NCBI GenBank assembly: GCA_030824805.1
Contig: JAPJRC010000025.1
Coordinates: 1-30,236 of the forward strand
Origin: Micavibrio sp.
GTDB taxonomy: Bacteria; Pseudomonadota; Alphaproteobacteria; Micavibrionales; Micavibrionaceae
Reading direction: 5' to 3'
DNA: 30,236 nucleotides
This document shows, piece by piece, positions 1-8,966 of the stretch. Each line of letters begins with the position of its first letter. Position 1 is the first letter of the stretch. The translations under genes were made by a program, and so were the position numbers. The notes under the pieces are model-generated. The model was not told where the DNA came from and did not search any database. It saw only the letters and a program-made list of their open reading frames with translations.

Positions 1-258
1 TTAAAAGATGGTGGCCGTCTGGTCGTCGTTTCCTTCCACTCCCTCGAAGAGGGCATTGTTAAATCCTTCCTATACGAACGTTCGGGCAAAACGCCGAATG
101 CTTCGAAATACCTTCCTCTTGCGCAAAACACATCCGCGCCCACTTTTATCCTCTCTCCTAAAAAACCTCTCGATCCTTCCGAATCCGAAATCTCCCAAAA
201 TCCCCGCTCCCGTTCTGCCCGTCTCCGCGCCGCTATCCGTAAGAGAGGGGATACATGA
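1..258 (+). CDS. rsmH: 16S rRNA (cytosine1402-N4)-methyltransferase RsmH, C-terminal 85 residues (5' truncated by window edge)
   Basis: RsmH (MraW) is a SAM-dependent enzyme that N4-methylates C1402 of 16S rRNA and is normally the first or second gene of dcw clusters. The frame is open from base 1 and ends at TGA 256-258. The fragment contains the family motif VVSFHSLEEGIVKSFL near its start and the typical basic tail NPRSRSARLRAAIRKRG. The SAM-binding N-terminal two thirds lie outside the window. Its stop overlaps the ftsL start as ATGA, so the two genes are probably translationally coupled. The gene call is secure from motifs plus position; nothing can be said about its promoter or any upstream mraZ. 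Confidence 0.93.
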   Translation, partial: LKDGGRLVVVSFHSLEEGIVKSFLYERSGKTPNASKYLPLAQNTSAPTFILSPKKPLDPSESEISQNPRSRSARLRAAIRKRGDT

Positions 259-710
259 GAATATTCCGCATTTCCAATCTGCTTTCGTTGATGCTCGCCA
301 CATTTTTCGGTGTGCTGCTGTTCTGGACGTCGCAATCGGTGCAGACAAAAGAAGATGAACTGGCCGCCGCGCGTAAAAATCTATCGCGCGAAGAAGAAAC
401 GCTGCGCGTTCTTTCCGTCGAATGGGATTATCTCAACCGCCCGCAGCGTTTGGAAAAACTTGCGACCGAACAGCTTGGTATGGAGCCGGCCGGTGGTAAG
501 GCCATGGTGCGTACGGTAAGCGACATTCCAGAGCCTATCGACATGCCGGTCGAAGAAAGCTACACGCAGCCCGTTTCCTTTGCGCCACAGCCCGTACAGG
601 CCGCAGCGCCTGCGCCTGTAAAAGAAGAAACGGTAGCGCCTGCAAAAGCGGAGAAGCAAAGCTTCGACAACCTGATACAGAGTCTTGATGCGGAAAGCGG
701 GGCGCAATAA
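255..710 (+). CDS. ftsL: Cell division protein FtsL
   Basis: FtsL is a small bitopic inner-membrane protein that forms the FtsQLB complex and helps activate FtsWI septal synthesis. The 151-residue product has a short cytoplasmic start (MRIFRISN), one hydrophobic segment at about residues 9-27, then a predicted coiled coil rich in E, K, A and L (about residues 32-65), and an FtsL-like stretch LNRPQRLEKLATEQLGM. The C-terminal half (about 90-140) is Pro/Ala/Val-rich low complexity, longer than the 120-residue E. coli protein but common in alphaproteobacteria. The start is supported by AGAGGGG about 6 bases upstream and the ATGA overlap with rsmH. FtsL is poorly conserved in sequence, so position between rsmH and ftsI carries much of the call. 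Confidence 0.85.
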   Translation: MRIFRISNLLSLMLATFFGVLLFWTSQSVQTKEDELAAARKNLSREEETLRVLSVEWDYLNRPQRLEKLATEQLGMEPAGGKAMVRTVSDIPEPIDMPVEESYTQPVSFAPQPVQAAAPAPVKEETVAPAKAEKQSFDNLIQSLDAESGAQ

Positions 711-2449
711 TGAACCCGTTCAATCGCACCAGCATTCATATCTCCGGTCAAAAACGCTCCGCGCTGGATATGGCGCGCGGGCGTCTGATGGTCCTCAGCC
801 TGTTTTTCATCCTGACCTATCTCATTGTCGCGGCCCGTGTGTTCGACCTCACGATTATTCAGGGCGAAATGAAAAAAGATGAAGAAACGGTATCCTATCT
901 CGAAGCGGAGCCCGCCAAACCAAAACGCACGCACCGCGCGGATATTTTGGACCGCAACGGCGTTATTCTTGCGCGTTCCCTGAAGACGTCTTCTCTGTAT
1001 GCCGATCCTTTGGTGATCGGAAAGAATGCCGAGGTCGTTGCGCGGGACCTCGTCAAAATCTTCCCGGAAATGACCTATGGCGAAGTTTTGAAAAAGCTGC
1101 AGGAAAAGCGCCGCTTTGTGTGGATCCGCCGCAATATGACGCCGGACGACCAGTATAAAATCCTGCAGATCGGCCATCCCGGATTGTCGTTCAAAGAAGA
1201 GCAACGCCGGATTTACCCGCAGGGCGCGCTGGCGTCCCACATGGTGGGATATACGAGTGTGGACGATCATGGCCTCGGCGGTCTCGAAGCGGGTTTCGAC
1301 AAGCTTTTGATGGAAGGCGATGAGCCGCTGGTCACCACGATCGATGTCCGTGTCCAGCATGCGCTGCGCCGTGAAGTCGCCAACGCGGTCAAAAAATTCA
1401 GCGGTATCGCGGGTGCGGGCGTGGTTATGGATGTCAATAACGGCGAAATCATCGCTGCGACATCATTGCCCGATTTCGATCCGCACAAGGTCAACGAAAA
1501 AGACAAGGATGCGCTGTTCAACCGTTTGACTCTTGGTATTTTCGAACCGGGATCAACGTTCAAAATTTTCACAACCGCCGCTGTCATCGAGAATGCAGGC
1601 GCCGGTATGGATACGATGTACGATGCGCGCGAGCCGATCAAAATCAGCCGTTTCAGAATAAGCGACTATCACCCGGAAAAACGTGTTCTCAGCCTCCCCG
1701 AAGTGTTCATGCATTCCTCGAACATCGGCTCTGTCCGCATGGAGCAGGAGATGGGCAAGGAATCTTTCCTGAACTTTATCCGCGATCTCGGCCTGTTGAA
1801 AAAGCCGGAAATCGAAATCCCCGAAGTCGGCGCCCCATCTCTGCCCGACACATCCGACATACGCATGATGACGGCGTCCTTTGGTCACGGCATTTCCGTC
1901 TCCCCTTTGCAATTGGTCACGGCATCTTCTTCCATCATGAACGGCGGCATTTTGGTAAAGCCGACGCTGGTTCTCGACAAAACCGCCAAAGGCAAGGACC
2001 AGAAGAGCGTGCGCGTCGTATCGGAAAAAACCGCACACCGTATGCGCCAGCTTATGCGCCTTGTGGTCACCGACGGCACGGGCGGAAAGGCTGAAGTCGA
2101 AGGGTATAACGTCGCAGGCAAAACTGGAACCGCAGACAAGAACGAAGGCGGCCGCTATGAAAAGAACAAACGCCGTTCTTCCTTCCTGGGTTTCTTCCCT
2201 GCTGAAAACCCGCGCTACGCCGTCTATGTCATGGTCGATGAGCCGAAGGGTATCAAGGAAAGCTATGGCTATGCCACAGCTGGCTGGGTCGCGGCGCCTG
2301 CTGTTTCCAACGTCATAAAATCCATTGTCGCCATCGAAGGCATCAAGCCGCAGGAAAACGATGAGCTTGGCGGCACGCTCTCCGCCTACGTCAAAACCAA
2401 AGAACAAATCGCAAAGGAAAAGCAACTTGCTTCTTTCTCAACTCGTTAA
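710..2449 (+). CDS. ftsI: Septal peptidoglycan transpeptidase FtsI (PBP3, class B PBP)
   Basis: FtsI is the septum-specific DD-transpeptidase that crosslinks glycan made by FtsW. The 579-residue protein has a cytoplasmic N-terminus, one TM segment (about residues 26-46), a PBP-dimer domain beginning near RADILDRNGVILARS, and a C-terminal transpeptidase domain. The three penicillin-binding motifs are all present: S282-T-F-K285 (nucleophile Ser282), S336-S-N338 and K471-T-G473. Length is close to the family norm of about 590. The start codon overlaps the ftsL TAA by one base. Near its 3' end the frame overlaps the murE start region. No odd substitution was seen in the active site. Confidence 0.96.
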   Translation: MNPFNRTSIHISGQKRSALDMARGRLMVLSLFFILTYLIVAARVFDLTIIQGEMKKDEETVSYLEAEPAKPKRTHRADILDRNGVILARSLKTSSLYADPLVIGKNAEVVARDLVKIFPEMTYGEVLKKLQEKRRFVWIRRNMTPDDQYKILQIGHPGLSFKEEQRRIYPQGALASHMVGYTSVDDHGLGGLEAGFDKLLMEGDEPLVTTIDVRVQHALRREVANAVKKFSGIAGAGVVMDVNNGEIIAATSLPDFDPHKVNEKDKDALFNRLTLGIFEPGSTFKIFTTAAVIENAGAGMDTMYDAREPIKISRFRISDYHPEKRVLSLPEVFMHSSNIGSVRMEQEMGKESFLNFIRDLGLLKKPEIEIPEVGAPSLPDTSDIRMMTASFGHGISVSPLQLVTASSSIMNGGILVKPTLVLDKTAKGKDQKSVRVVSEKTAHRMRQLMRLVVTDGTGGKAEVEGYNVAGKTGTADKNEGGRYEKNKRRSSFLGFFPAENPRYAVYVMVDEPKGIKESYGYATAGWVAAPAVSNVIKSIVAIEGIKPQENDELGGTLSAYVKTKEQIAKEKQLASFSTR

Positions 2450-3872
2450 CGCGCCACGCGATATAGATATCCGCGGCATAACATCTGACAGCCGTCAGGT
2501 GCGCCCAGGCTTTTTGTTCGCGGCCCTGCCGGGCAGCAAGACAAATGGCGCCGAATATGTGGAAGACGCAATCATGCACGGCGCCGTTGCCATTCTGGCG
2601 GAGCAGGGCGTTACGGTTCCCAAAGACGGGCATACAATCCTTGTTACAGTAGACAATGCACGCCGCGCGCTTGCGGAAATCGCATCCAAATTCTACACGC
2701 GCCAGCCGGGTGTTATCGCAGCCGTGACCGGGACGAGCGGCAAAACATCTATTGTGTCTTTCACCCAGCAAATCTGGACTCTTATGGGCATAACGCAAAG
2801 CGCATCTTTGGGCACTTTGGGTGTGCGCGCTCCCGGCGTGATGAAATCAGGTTCTCTGACCACACCCGATACTGTTTCCCTGCACGCGGGCATTGCCGAT
2901 CTCGCCGCAGCCGGTGTTACGCATCTGGCGATGGAGGCTTCCAGCCATGGTCTGGATCAACACCGCCTTGATGGCGTTCGTATTACCGCTGCAGCGTACA
3001 CCAATCTTTCGCGCGACCATCTGGATTACCACCAGACAATGGAAGATTATTTTTCCGCGAAGGCGCGACTGTTCTCGGAAGTTCTGCAGCCACAAGGCGT
3101 GGCCGTTTTAAACGCGGACGATGAGCATTACGCGCGCGTCGAAAAAATATGCCGCGATTCCGGCCATAAAATTATTTCGTTCGGCGAAAACGGGGCGGAT
3201 ATCCGTTTGCTGAAACGCACGCCGCGCCCTTCGGGACAAGATATAACCATTTCTGTTTTTGGTCGTAATTTCGATCTTACCATTCCGCTGGTCGGACAGT
3301 TTCAGGTGATGAATGCGCTGTGTGCGCTTGGTCTGGTTCTGGCGGGTGACGGCGATGTGGATGTTGTTGTGCCGACGCTGGAAAAACTCGAAGGCGTTCC
3401 TGGTCGTCTGCAATTGGTATCCGGTCATCCTGAAAATGCGGCCATCTATGTCGATTATGCGCACAAGCCCGGCGCCGTAGAAGCCGTGCTTAACACACTG
3501 CGTCCCCACACCGAAGGCCGCCTTATCTGTCTGTTCGGCTGCGGCGGCAACCGCGATGCTGGCAAACGCCCGATTATGGGCCGTATTGCAAGCGGACTTT
3601 CCGACCTTGTCATTGTCACAGACGACAATCCGCGCAATGAAAACCCCCGCTCCATTCGCGCCGCTATTCTTGAAGGGGCGCCTGACGCCATGGAAATTGC
3701 TGACCGCCGCGAAGCCATTCGCTGGGCGGTTGAAGACCTCGAAGCCGGTGACGTGCTCGTTATCGCGGGCAAAGGGCATGAGCAAGGGCAAATCATCGGC
3801 GATCGGGTCGAACCTTTCGACGATGTCGAAGAAGCAAAAAACGCAATAGAAGCTATCAAGGCAGGGAAATAG
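2427..3872 (+). CDS. murE: UDP-MurNAc-L-Ala-D-Glu:meso-diaminopimelate ligase MurE (TTG start)
   Basis: MurE adds the third stem-peptide residue in the cytoplasm. The ATP P-loop TGTSGKTS is at residues 101-108, and DDNPR at 399-403 contains the DNPR signature of enzymes that select meso-diaminopimelate over lysine. The frame is open further upstream with an ATG at 2325, but residues before 2427 are basic, out of family, and would overlap ftsI by 125 bp. TTG at 2427 has AAGGA at 2414-2418 with an 8-base spacer and gives 481 residues starting LLLSQLV, close to the usual 480-495. This start still overlaps ftsI by 23 bp, so it depends on translational coupling. Start choice about 75% sure; product call secure. 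Confidence 0.93.
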   Translation: MLLSQLVNAPRDIDIRGITSDSRQVRPGFLFAALPGSKTNGAEYVEDAIMHGAVAILAEQGVTVPKDGHTILVTVDNARRALAEIASKFYTRQPGVIAAVTGTSGKTSIVSFTQQIWTLMGITQSASLGTLGVRAPGVMKSGSLTTPDTVSLHAGIADLAAAGVTHLAMEASSHGLDQHRLDGVRITAAAYTNLSRDHLDYHQTMEDYFSAKARLFSEVLQPQGVAVLNADDEHYARVEKICRDSGHKIISFGENGADIRLLKRTPRPSGQDITISVFGRNFDLTIPLVGQFQVMNALCALGLVLAGDGDVDVVVPTLEKLEGVPGRLQLVSGHPENAAIYVDYAHKPGAVEAVLNTLRPHTEGRLICLFGCGGNRDAGKRPIMGRIASGLSDLVIVTDDNPRNENPRSIRAAILEGAPDAMEIADRREAIRWAVEDLEAGDVLVIAGKGHEQGQIIGDRVEPFDDVEEAKNAIEAIKAGK

Positions 3873-3874
3873 TC

Positions 3875-5317
3875 ATGGCGGGATCGAATACATTGTGGAG
3901 CGCAAAAGAAGCTGCTGCTGCGACGAACGCAAGCTGTGCCGGAAACTGGTCCGCCACCGGTGTGTCGATAGATTCGCGCACTGTGAAAGCGGGCGATTTG
4001 TTTATTGCCATCAAAGGCGACAACAGCGATGGTCATGCCTATGTTAAAAACGCCATTCAGAATGGCGCGGTGGCGGCCATAGTCTCTGAAAAAATCGATG
4101 GCGTGCCTGAAGAAAAATTGCTTTTGGTTTCCGACACGTTCAAGGCATTGCAAGATCTGGGCCACGCCGCACGCGCGCGCTCCGCAGCCACCATCGTTGC
4201 CGTGACAGGCAGTGTCGGCAAGACAGGAACAAAGGAATTCCTGGCAGCAGCCTTCGGCACACAGGGCCAGACCTACGCCAGCATAAAAAGCTACAACAAC
4301 CACTGGGGCGTTCCATACTCGCTGTCCAGTATGCATGCAGGCTCTGATTTCGGCATTTTCGAAGTCGGCATGAACCACGCAAACGAAATCACCCCGCTTT
4401 CAAAAATGATTCATCCGCACATCGCCATCATCACGACGGTGGAATCTGTGCACGCCGGAAATTTCGAAAACGGGGAAGAGGGGATTGCAGACGCCAAGGC
4501 TGAAATCTTCGACGGCATGAAAGAAGGCGCAACGGCTATTCTGAACGCAGACAACAAATGGTTAGACCGTCTTGTTGCAAAAGCGCAGGAAAAAGGCATT
4601 AAGGTTGTTTCATTCGGTGAAACCGCAAAAGCCGATGCAAAACTTACGGGCTTTCTGGTTGCTGCGAATGGATGCCGTGTCGAAGCAGATATACTGGGCG
4701 AAAAAATTTCCTTCACCATGCAATCGTCCGGCAAGCATCTGGCCATGAATGCTTTGGCCGTTCTGGCAGCCATCAAAACCGCAGGCGGCGATATTGCGAA
4801 GGCCGCCAAAGCGATCGGTAAAATCGAACCTCTGGCCGGCCGCGGCAAGCATGAATTGCTGGATATCGGTGAGCCGGACAATCCGGTTGTTCTGATCGAC
4901 GAAAGCTATAACGCTTCGCCTGTGGCCATGAAAGCGGCCTTTAAAGTGCTCGCAATGGTAGATCCGGGCCGCGGTGGCCGCAGAATAGCCATTCTTGGCG
5001 ATATGTATGAACTGGGCGCGGATGCGGCGCGGATGCACCGCGAGCTGGCCATGCCGTTGGAAGCGGCTGGTGTACAGCTTGTTTACACCAGTGGACCTTT
5101 GATGAAAAACCTCTATGATGCCCTGCCTCAGGACAAGCGCGGCGGGCATGCCGATGATACACGCGAACTGGCCAAAATTGTGCCCGAAGTTCTCGTGCCC
5201 GGCGATGTCGTGATGGTCAAAGGCTCGCGCGGCGGCGGCGAAAAACCGCGCATGCAATTGGTGGTAGAGGCGCTGCGCGCGCTTCCCGAAAAAATCAAGA
5301 TGAAGGGCGTACAATAA
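3875..5317 (+). CDS. murF: UDP-MurNAc-tripeptide:D-Ala-D-Ala ligase MurF
   Basis: MurF completes the UDP-MurNAc-pentapeptide by adding D-Ala-D-Ala, the dipeptide made by the Ddl encoded downstream. The 480-residue product has the P-loop TGSVGKTGTK at residues 111-120, the motif YNNHWGVP just after it, DESYNASP in the second half and ILGDMYELG in the C-terminal domain, all typical of MurF. The P-loop reads KTGTK rather than KTTTK, which as I recall is a common alphaproteobacterial form. The ATG lies two bases after the murE stop, with a purine-rich AGGGAAA upstream. Size and order agree with the family. Confidence 0.95.
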   Translation: MAGSNTLWSAKEAAAATNASCAGNWSATGVSIDSRTVKAGDLFIAIKGDNSDGHAYVKNAIQNGAVAAIVSEKIDGVPEEKLLLVSDTFKALQDLGHAARARSAATIVAVTGSVGKTGTKEFLAAAFGTQGQTYASIKSYNNHWGVPYSLSSMHAGSDFGIFEVGMNHANEITPLSKMIHPHIAIITTVESVHAGNFENGEEGIADAKAEIFDGMKEGATAILNADNKWLDRLVAKAQEKGIKVVSFGETAKADAKLTGFLVAANGCRVEADILGEKISFTMQSSGKHLAMNALAVLAAIKTAGGDIAKAAKAIGKIEPLAGRGKHELLDIGEPDNPVVLIDESYNASPVAMKAAFKVLAMVDPGRGGRRIAILGDMYELGADAARMHRELAMPLEAAGVQLVYTSGPLMKNLYDALPQDKRGGHADDTRELAKIVPEVLVPGDVVMVKGSRGGGEKPRMQLVVEALRALPEKIKMKGVQ

Positions 5318-5320
5318 ACC

Positions 5321-6406
5321 ATGCTGTACAATTTACTCGCGCCATACGCGGAAGATTTCATTCTCTTTAACCTGTTCCGGTACTTAACGTTCCGCACGGG
5401 CGGCGCGATGATGACGGCCATGATTATCTGCTTCCTTATCGGCAAGCCCACCATTACTTGGCTCAAGAAAAAGCAGAAAGAAGGGCAGCCCATACGTGCT
5501 GACGGCCCTGAAACCCATCTGAAGAAAGCCGGCACGCCCACAATGGGCGGCCTGATGATTTTGATCTCGGCCGGCATCTCCGTTCTGCTCTGGGCGGATT
5601 TTGCCAATCCCTATGTCTGGATCGTCGCCGGCGTGATCGTTGGCTTTGGCCTTATCGGCGCGGCCGATGACTACGCAAAGCTGACCAAGCGTTCGCACCA
5701 CGGCATTCCGGGGAAGGTGCGGTTGCTTTTCGAATTTGGAATAGCGTCCTGCGCGATTGCCGCCTATCTGCATTTCACACCAAACGCTATTGATACAGGC
5801 CTCGCCATCCCGTTCATGAAAGACTATCTGGTGCCGCTCGGTTTCCTGTTCATACCGTTTGCAATGCTGGTGATTGTCGGTTCGTCCAACGCGGTAAACT
5901 TAACGGATGGTCTCGATGGCCTTGCCATCGTTCCAGTGATGATCGCGGCAGGCTGCTTCGGTCTTATCACATACTTTGTGGGTAATGCCGTGTATGCGCC
6001 ATATCTCGGCATCACCTTTATCGCCGGAACGGGTGAGCTTGCGATTATCTGCGGCGCGTTGATCGGTGCGGGTATTGGCTTCCTATGGTTCAACGCACCG
6101 CCGGCGATGGTGTTCATGGGCGATACCGGATCGCTCGCCATGGGGGCGGGGCTTGGCGCGATGGCCGTCGTGGCAAAGCACGAAATCGTTCTCTTCGTCA
6201 TCGGCGGCCTGTTCGTGCTCGAAACCGTATCCGTCATGGTGCAGGTGATCTCTTTCAAGCTCACCGGAAAACGCGTGTTCGCCATGGCGCCGCTGCACCA
6301 CCATTTTGAAAAGAAAGGCTGGTCGGAGCCGACGATCGTGATCCGTTTCTGGATTATCGCCGTCATCCTTGCCATGGTCGGCCTTGCAACATTGAAGCTG
6401 CGATGA
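5321..6406 (+). CDS. mraY: Phospho-MurNAc-pentapeptide transferase MraY
   Basis: MraY is the integral membrane enzyme that transfers phospho-MurNAc-pentapeptide to undecaprenyl phosphate, giving lipid I. The 361-residue protein is hydrophobic throughout, consistent with about ten TM helices. Diagnostic motifs are D116-D117-x-x-K120 in the first catalytic loop, N193-L-T-D196-G-L-D199-G in the second, and the PLHHHFEKKGW histidine motif with H326-H328. The start is three bases after the murF stop, with AAGGGCG upstream. The stop overlaps murD as ATGA. Length matches the 360 residues of E. coli MraY. Confidence 0.97.
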   Translation: MLYNLLAPYAEDFILFNLFRYLTFRTGGAMMTAMIICFLIGKPTITWLKKKQKEGQPIRADGPETHLKKAGTPTMGGLMILISAGISVLLWADFANPYVWIVAGVIVGFGLIGAADDYAKLTKRSHHGIPGKVRLLFEFGIASCAIAAYLHFTPNAIDTGLAIPFMKDYLVPLGFLFIPFAMLVIVGSSNAVNLTDGLDGLAIVPVMIAAGCFGLITYFVGNAVYAPYLGITFIAGTGELAIICGALIGAGIGFLWFNAPPAMVFMGDTGSLAMGAGLGAMAVVAKHEIVLFVIGGLFVLETVSVMVQVISFKLTGKRVFAMAPLHHHFEKKGWSEPTIVIRFWIIAVILAMVGLATLKLR

Positions 6407-7806
6407 TCGATATCGAAAAGTTCGTACAAACACTTGATGCAAAACCTGTGGCCGTTCTCGGTCTCGGTGTATCGGGTTTGGCGAGCGCAAAGGCCTTGAT
6501 GGCGGCAGGCGTGCAGGTTGTTGGATGGGATGACAATGAATCCAGCCGCGCCAACGCCGAAGCGCAAGGCGTATCCCTGTTCGATTTTTCGATCGGCGGT
6601 CTGGACGGGTATGCCGCCCTTGTCATGGCGCCGGGTATTCCGCTCTATTTCCCCGAACCGCATCCTGTTGTCGCAAAAGCACGCGAAGCGCGTGTAGAGA
6701 TTATCGGCGATGTCGAAGTTCAGCATCGTTCCGGCCATGGCCTTAAAACCATAGGAATTACGGGCACCAACGGGAAATCAACAACAACGGCTCTGGTCAC
6801 GCATATATTGAACGCGCAAACGCCGCATGCCGTGATGGGCGGCAATATCGGCAAGCCTGTCCTTACGCTCGATGTTACAGCTTCTACAGATACGCTGGTT
6901 CTTGAGCTTTCTTCCTACCAGATCGATCTTTGCCCGACCTTCCGTCCCGATATCGCCGTTCTTCTCAACATCTCGCCGGACCATCTCGACCGTCACGGCA
7001 CCTTGGATGGTTACGCACAGGCGAAAGAACATATGCTGGAAGGAGAGGGTGTTGCCATAGTGGGCATCGACGATGCGCCTTCGCTTGCCATCCATGACAG
7101 GCTCGTAAAATCTGCCCAGCGCAAAGTCATTCCGGTCTCGGTTAAAAAAGAAGTTTCAGGCGGTGTTTATATCAAAGACGGTCATCTGATCGATCACACA
7201 GGTGACACGGCCGTAACGGTTGGCCTGATTTCTGATATAGACACGCTGCCCGGCGCGCACAACCACCAGAATATCTGCGCGGCCTATGCGGCGTGCAAGG
7301 AAGCAGGGATGCTGGGTGAAGACATCATTCTTGCCGCGCGCAGCTTTGCGGGCCTTCCGCACCGCCAGCAAATTGTGCGCGTCATAAACGGTGTGCGCTA
7401 TGTGAACGACAGCAAGGCAACCAACGCCGAAGCGACATCCAAGGCGCTTGCCTGCTACAACAACATTTATCTGATCGCCGGCGGTCAGCCGAAAGACGGC
7501 GGGCTTAACGGCCTTGAAATTTTTACAGACCGCATTCGTCATGTCTTCCTGATCGGCGAAGCCGCCGAAGACTTTCACAAATGGCTTACCAAGGTCGGTA
7601 TTTCTTCAACCATCAGCCACACGCTGGATGTGGCGGTTCTCGAAGCGCACACCAAAGTGCAATCCAACCGCGGTGCACCGGGAGGGGCTGGAACTGTGCT
7701 GCTTTCACCGGCTTGCGCTTCTTGGGATCAATTCAAGAATTTCGAACACCGCGGACAGGTTTTTGGTGATCTTGTGAACGCGCTCTCCGAGGAAACGCCA
7801 GTATGA
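6403..7806 (+). CDS. murD: UDP-MurNAc-L-Ala:D-Glu ligase MurD
   Basis: MurD adds D-glutamate, the second stem-peptide residue. The 467-residue protein opens with a Rossmann-type UDP-binding segment (VAVLGLGVSGLASAK), followed by the ATP P-loop GITGTNGKST at residues 118-127, NISPDHLDRHGT in the central domain, and NDSKATNAEAT plus the late LLSPACASWDQFKNFEHRG motif, which is highly characteristic of MurD. It overlaps mraY upstream and ftsW downstream, both as ATGA. Slightly longer than E. coli MurD (438), as usual in alphaproteobacteria. Confidence 0.96.
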   Translation: MIDIEKFVQTLDAKPVAVLGLGVSGLASAKALMAAGVQVVGWDDNESSRANAEAQGVSLFDFSIGGLDGYAALVMAPGIPLYFPEPHPVVAKAREARVEIIGDVEVQHRSGHGLKTIGITGTNGKSTTTALVTHILNAQTPHAVMGGNIGKPVLTLDVTASTDTLVLELSSYQIDLCPTFRPDIAVLLNISPDHLDRHGTLDGYAQAKEHMLEGEGVAIVGIDDAPSLAIHDRLVKSAQRKVIPVSVKKEVSGGVYIKDGHLIDHTGDTAVTVGLISDIDTLPGAHNHQNICAAYAACKEAGMLGEDIILAARSFAGLPHRQQIVRVINGVRYVNDSKATNAEATSKALACYNNIYLIAGGQPKDGGLNGLEIFTDRIRHVFLIGEAAEDFHKWLTKVGISSTISHTLDVAVLEAHTKVQSNRGAPGGAGTVLLSPACASWDQFKNFEHRGQVFGDLVNALSEETPV

Positions 7807-8966
7807 ATTTTTTCTCACGCACCGATAAATCGTTTCTTGGCCAATGGTGGTGGACGGTGGACCGCGTTACGCTCGCGCTTCTTCTCACCATATGCCTTTT
7901 CGGTGTTGTGCTGGTGACTGCGGCAAGCCCGGCGGTCGCAGAGCGTATCAACATATCGCCCAACCACTTTATCATTCGCCACATGGTGTTTCTGGTGCCG
8001 AGCGTCATGCTGCTGATCGGGCTTTCAATGGCGAGCATACAACAGGTCTGGCGCGCATCTGTCTTGCTAATGGGGCTGGCGCTTGTCCTCATGATGCTTG
8101 TGCCCATCATCGGCGCGGAAGTAAAAGGCGCGCAACGCTGGATCGGCCTCGGTCCTTTCTCGATCCAGCCGTCGGAACTAGCAAAACCTGCTTTCATCGT
8201 TGTGGCCGCATGGCTCATCGCGCGCCAGAAAGAAAAACCCGAATTCCCGGGCATCGTCTTTGCATCCGCCCTGTATGGTTTCACGGTGCTGCTCCTTGTT
8301 CTGCAGCCTGACATGGGGATGACGTTTATCGTCACGGCCAGCTTCTTTGCGATCATCTTTCTGGCCGGCCTTCCTTTCCGCTGGATCGTGCTGTTAATGA
8401 TCCTCGCGGTTGGCGCGGCGGTTGCGGCCTATTTCACATTCGATCACGTGCAATCGCGCTTTGACCGTTTCATCAATCCGGAATCCGGCGACACGTATCA
8501 GATCGACCGTTCTTTGAGTGCGTTCCGCCATGGCGGCTTGATGGGCACGGGCGCGGGGCAGGGCACTGTCAAAATGCATATTCCCGACGCGCACGCCGAC
8601 TTTATCTTTGCTGTGGCGGGCGAGGAACTCGGCATGATCTTCACCGTTATCCTTGTCGGGCTGTATGCCTATGTGATTATTCGTGGGTATAACCGTATTA
8701 TGGATACGGACAATATCTTTATCATTCTGGCGTCGGGCGGTATCCTCACGCTCTTTGGGTTACAGGCGTTGATCAATATGGGTTCATCAATTCACCTTTT
8801 GCCGACCAAGGGCATGACGCTGCCGTTTATTTCTTACGGCGGTTCCTCCTTGCTGTCTTCCGGCATTGCCATGGGCATTCTGCTGGCGCTCACGCGCCGT
8901 CAGGGGCGGTCGGGCATCGCGCGTGGCGGCCTGTCGATCCGTCCTATCGGAGGCGTACAGAAATGA
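7803..8966 (+). CDS. ftsW: Septal peptidoglycan glycosyltransferase FtsW (SEDS family)
   Basis: FtsW polymerises lipid II at the septum in partnership with FtsI. The 387-residue product is a polytopic membrane protein with about ten hydrophobic segments. SEDS landmarks include KGAQRWIGLGPFSIQPSEL with the PSEL motif, LQPDMGMT, the periplasmic GAGQGTVKMHIPDAHADFIFA-type stretch followed by GEELG, and the late PFISYGGSSLLSSGIAMG motif. A GAGGAA Shine-Dalgarno lies about 9 bases before the ATG, which overlaps the murD stop. RodA is the main alternative, but dcw position and motif details favour FtsW. Confidence 0.95.
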   Translation: MNFFSRTDKSFLGQWWWTVDRVTLALLLTICLFGVVLVTAASPAVAERINISPNHFIIRHMVFLVPSVMLLIGLSMASIQQVWRASVLLMGLALVLMMLVPIIGAEVKGAQRWIGLGPFSIQPSELAKPAFIVVAAWLIARQKEKPEFPGIVFASALYGFTVLLLVLQPDMGMTFIVTASFFAIIFLAGLPFRWIVLLMILAVGAAVAAYFTFDHVQSRFDRFINPESGDTYQIDRSLSAFRHGGLMGTGAGQGTVKMHIPDAHADFIFAVAGEELGMIFTVILVGLYAYVIIRGYNRIMDTDNIFIILASGGILTLFGLQALINMGSSIHLLPTKGMTLPFISYGGSSLLSSGIAMGILLALTRRQGRSGIARGGLSIRPIGGVQK

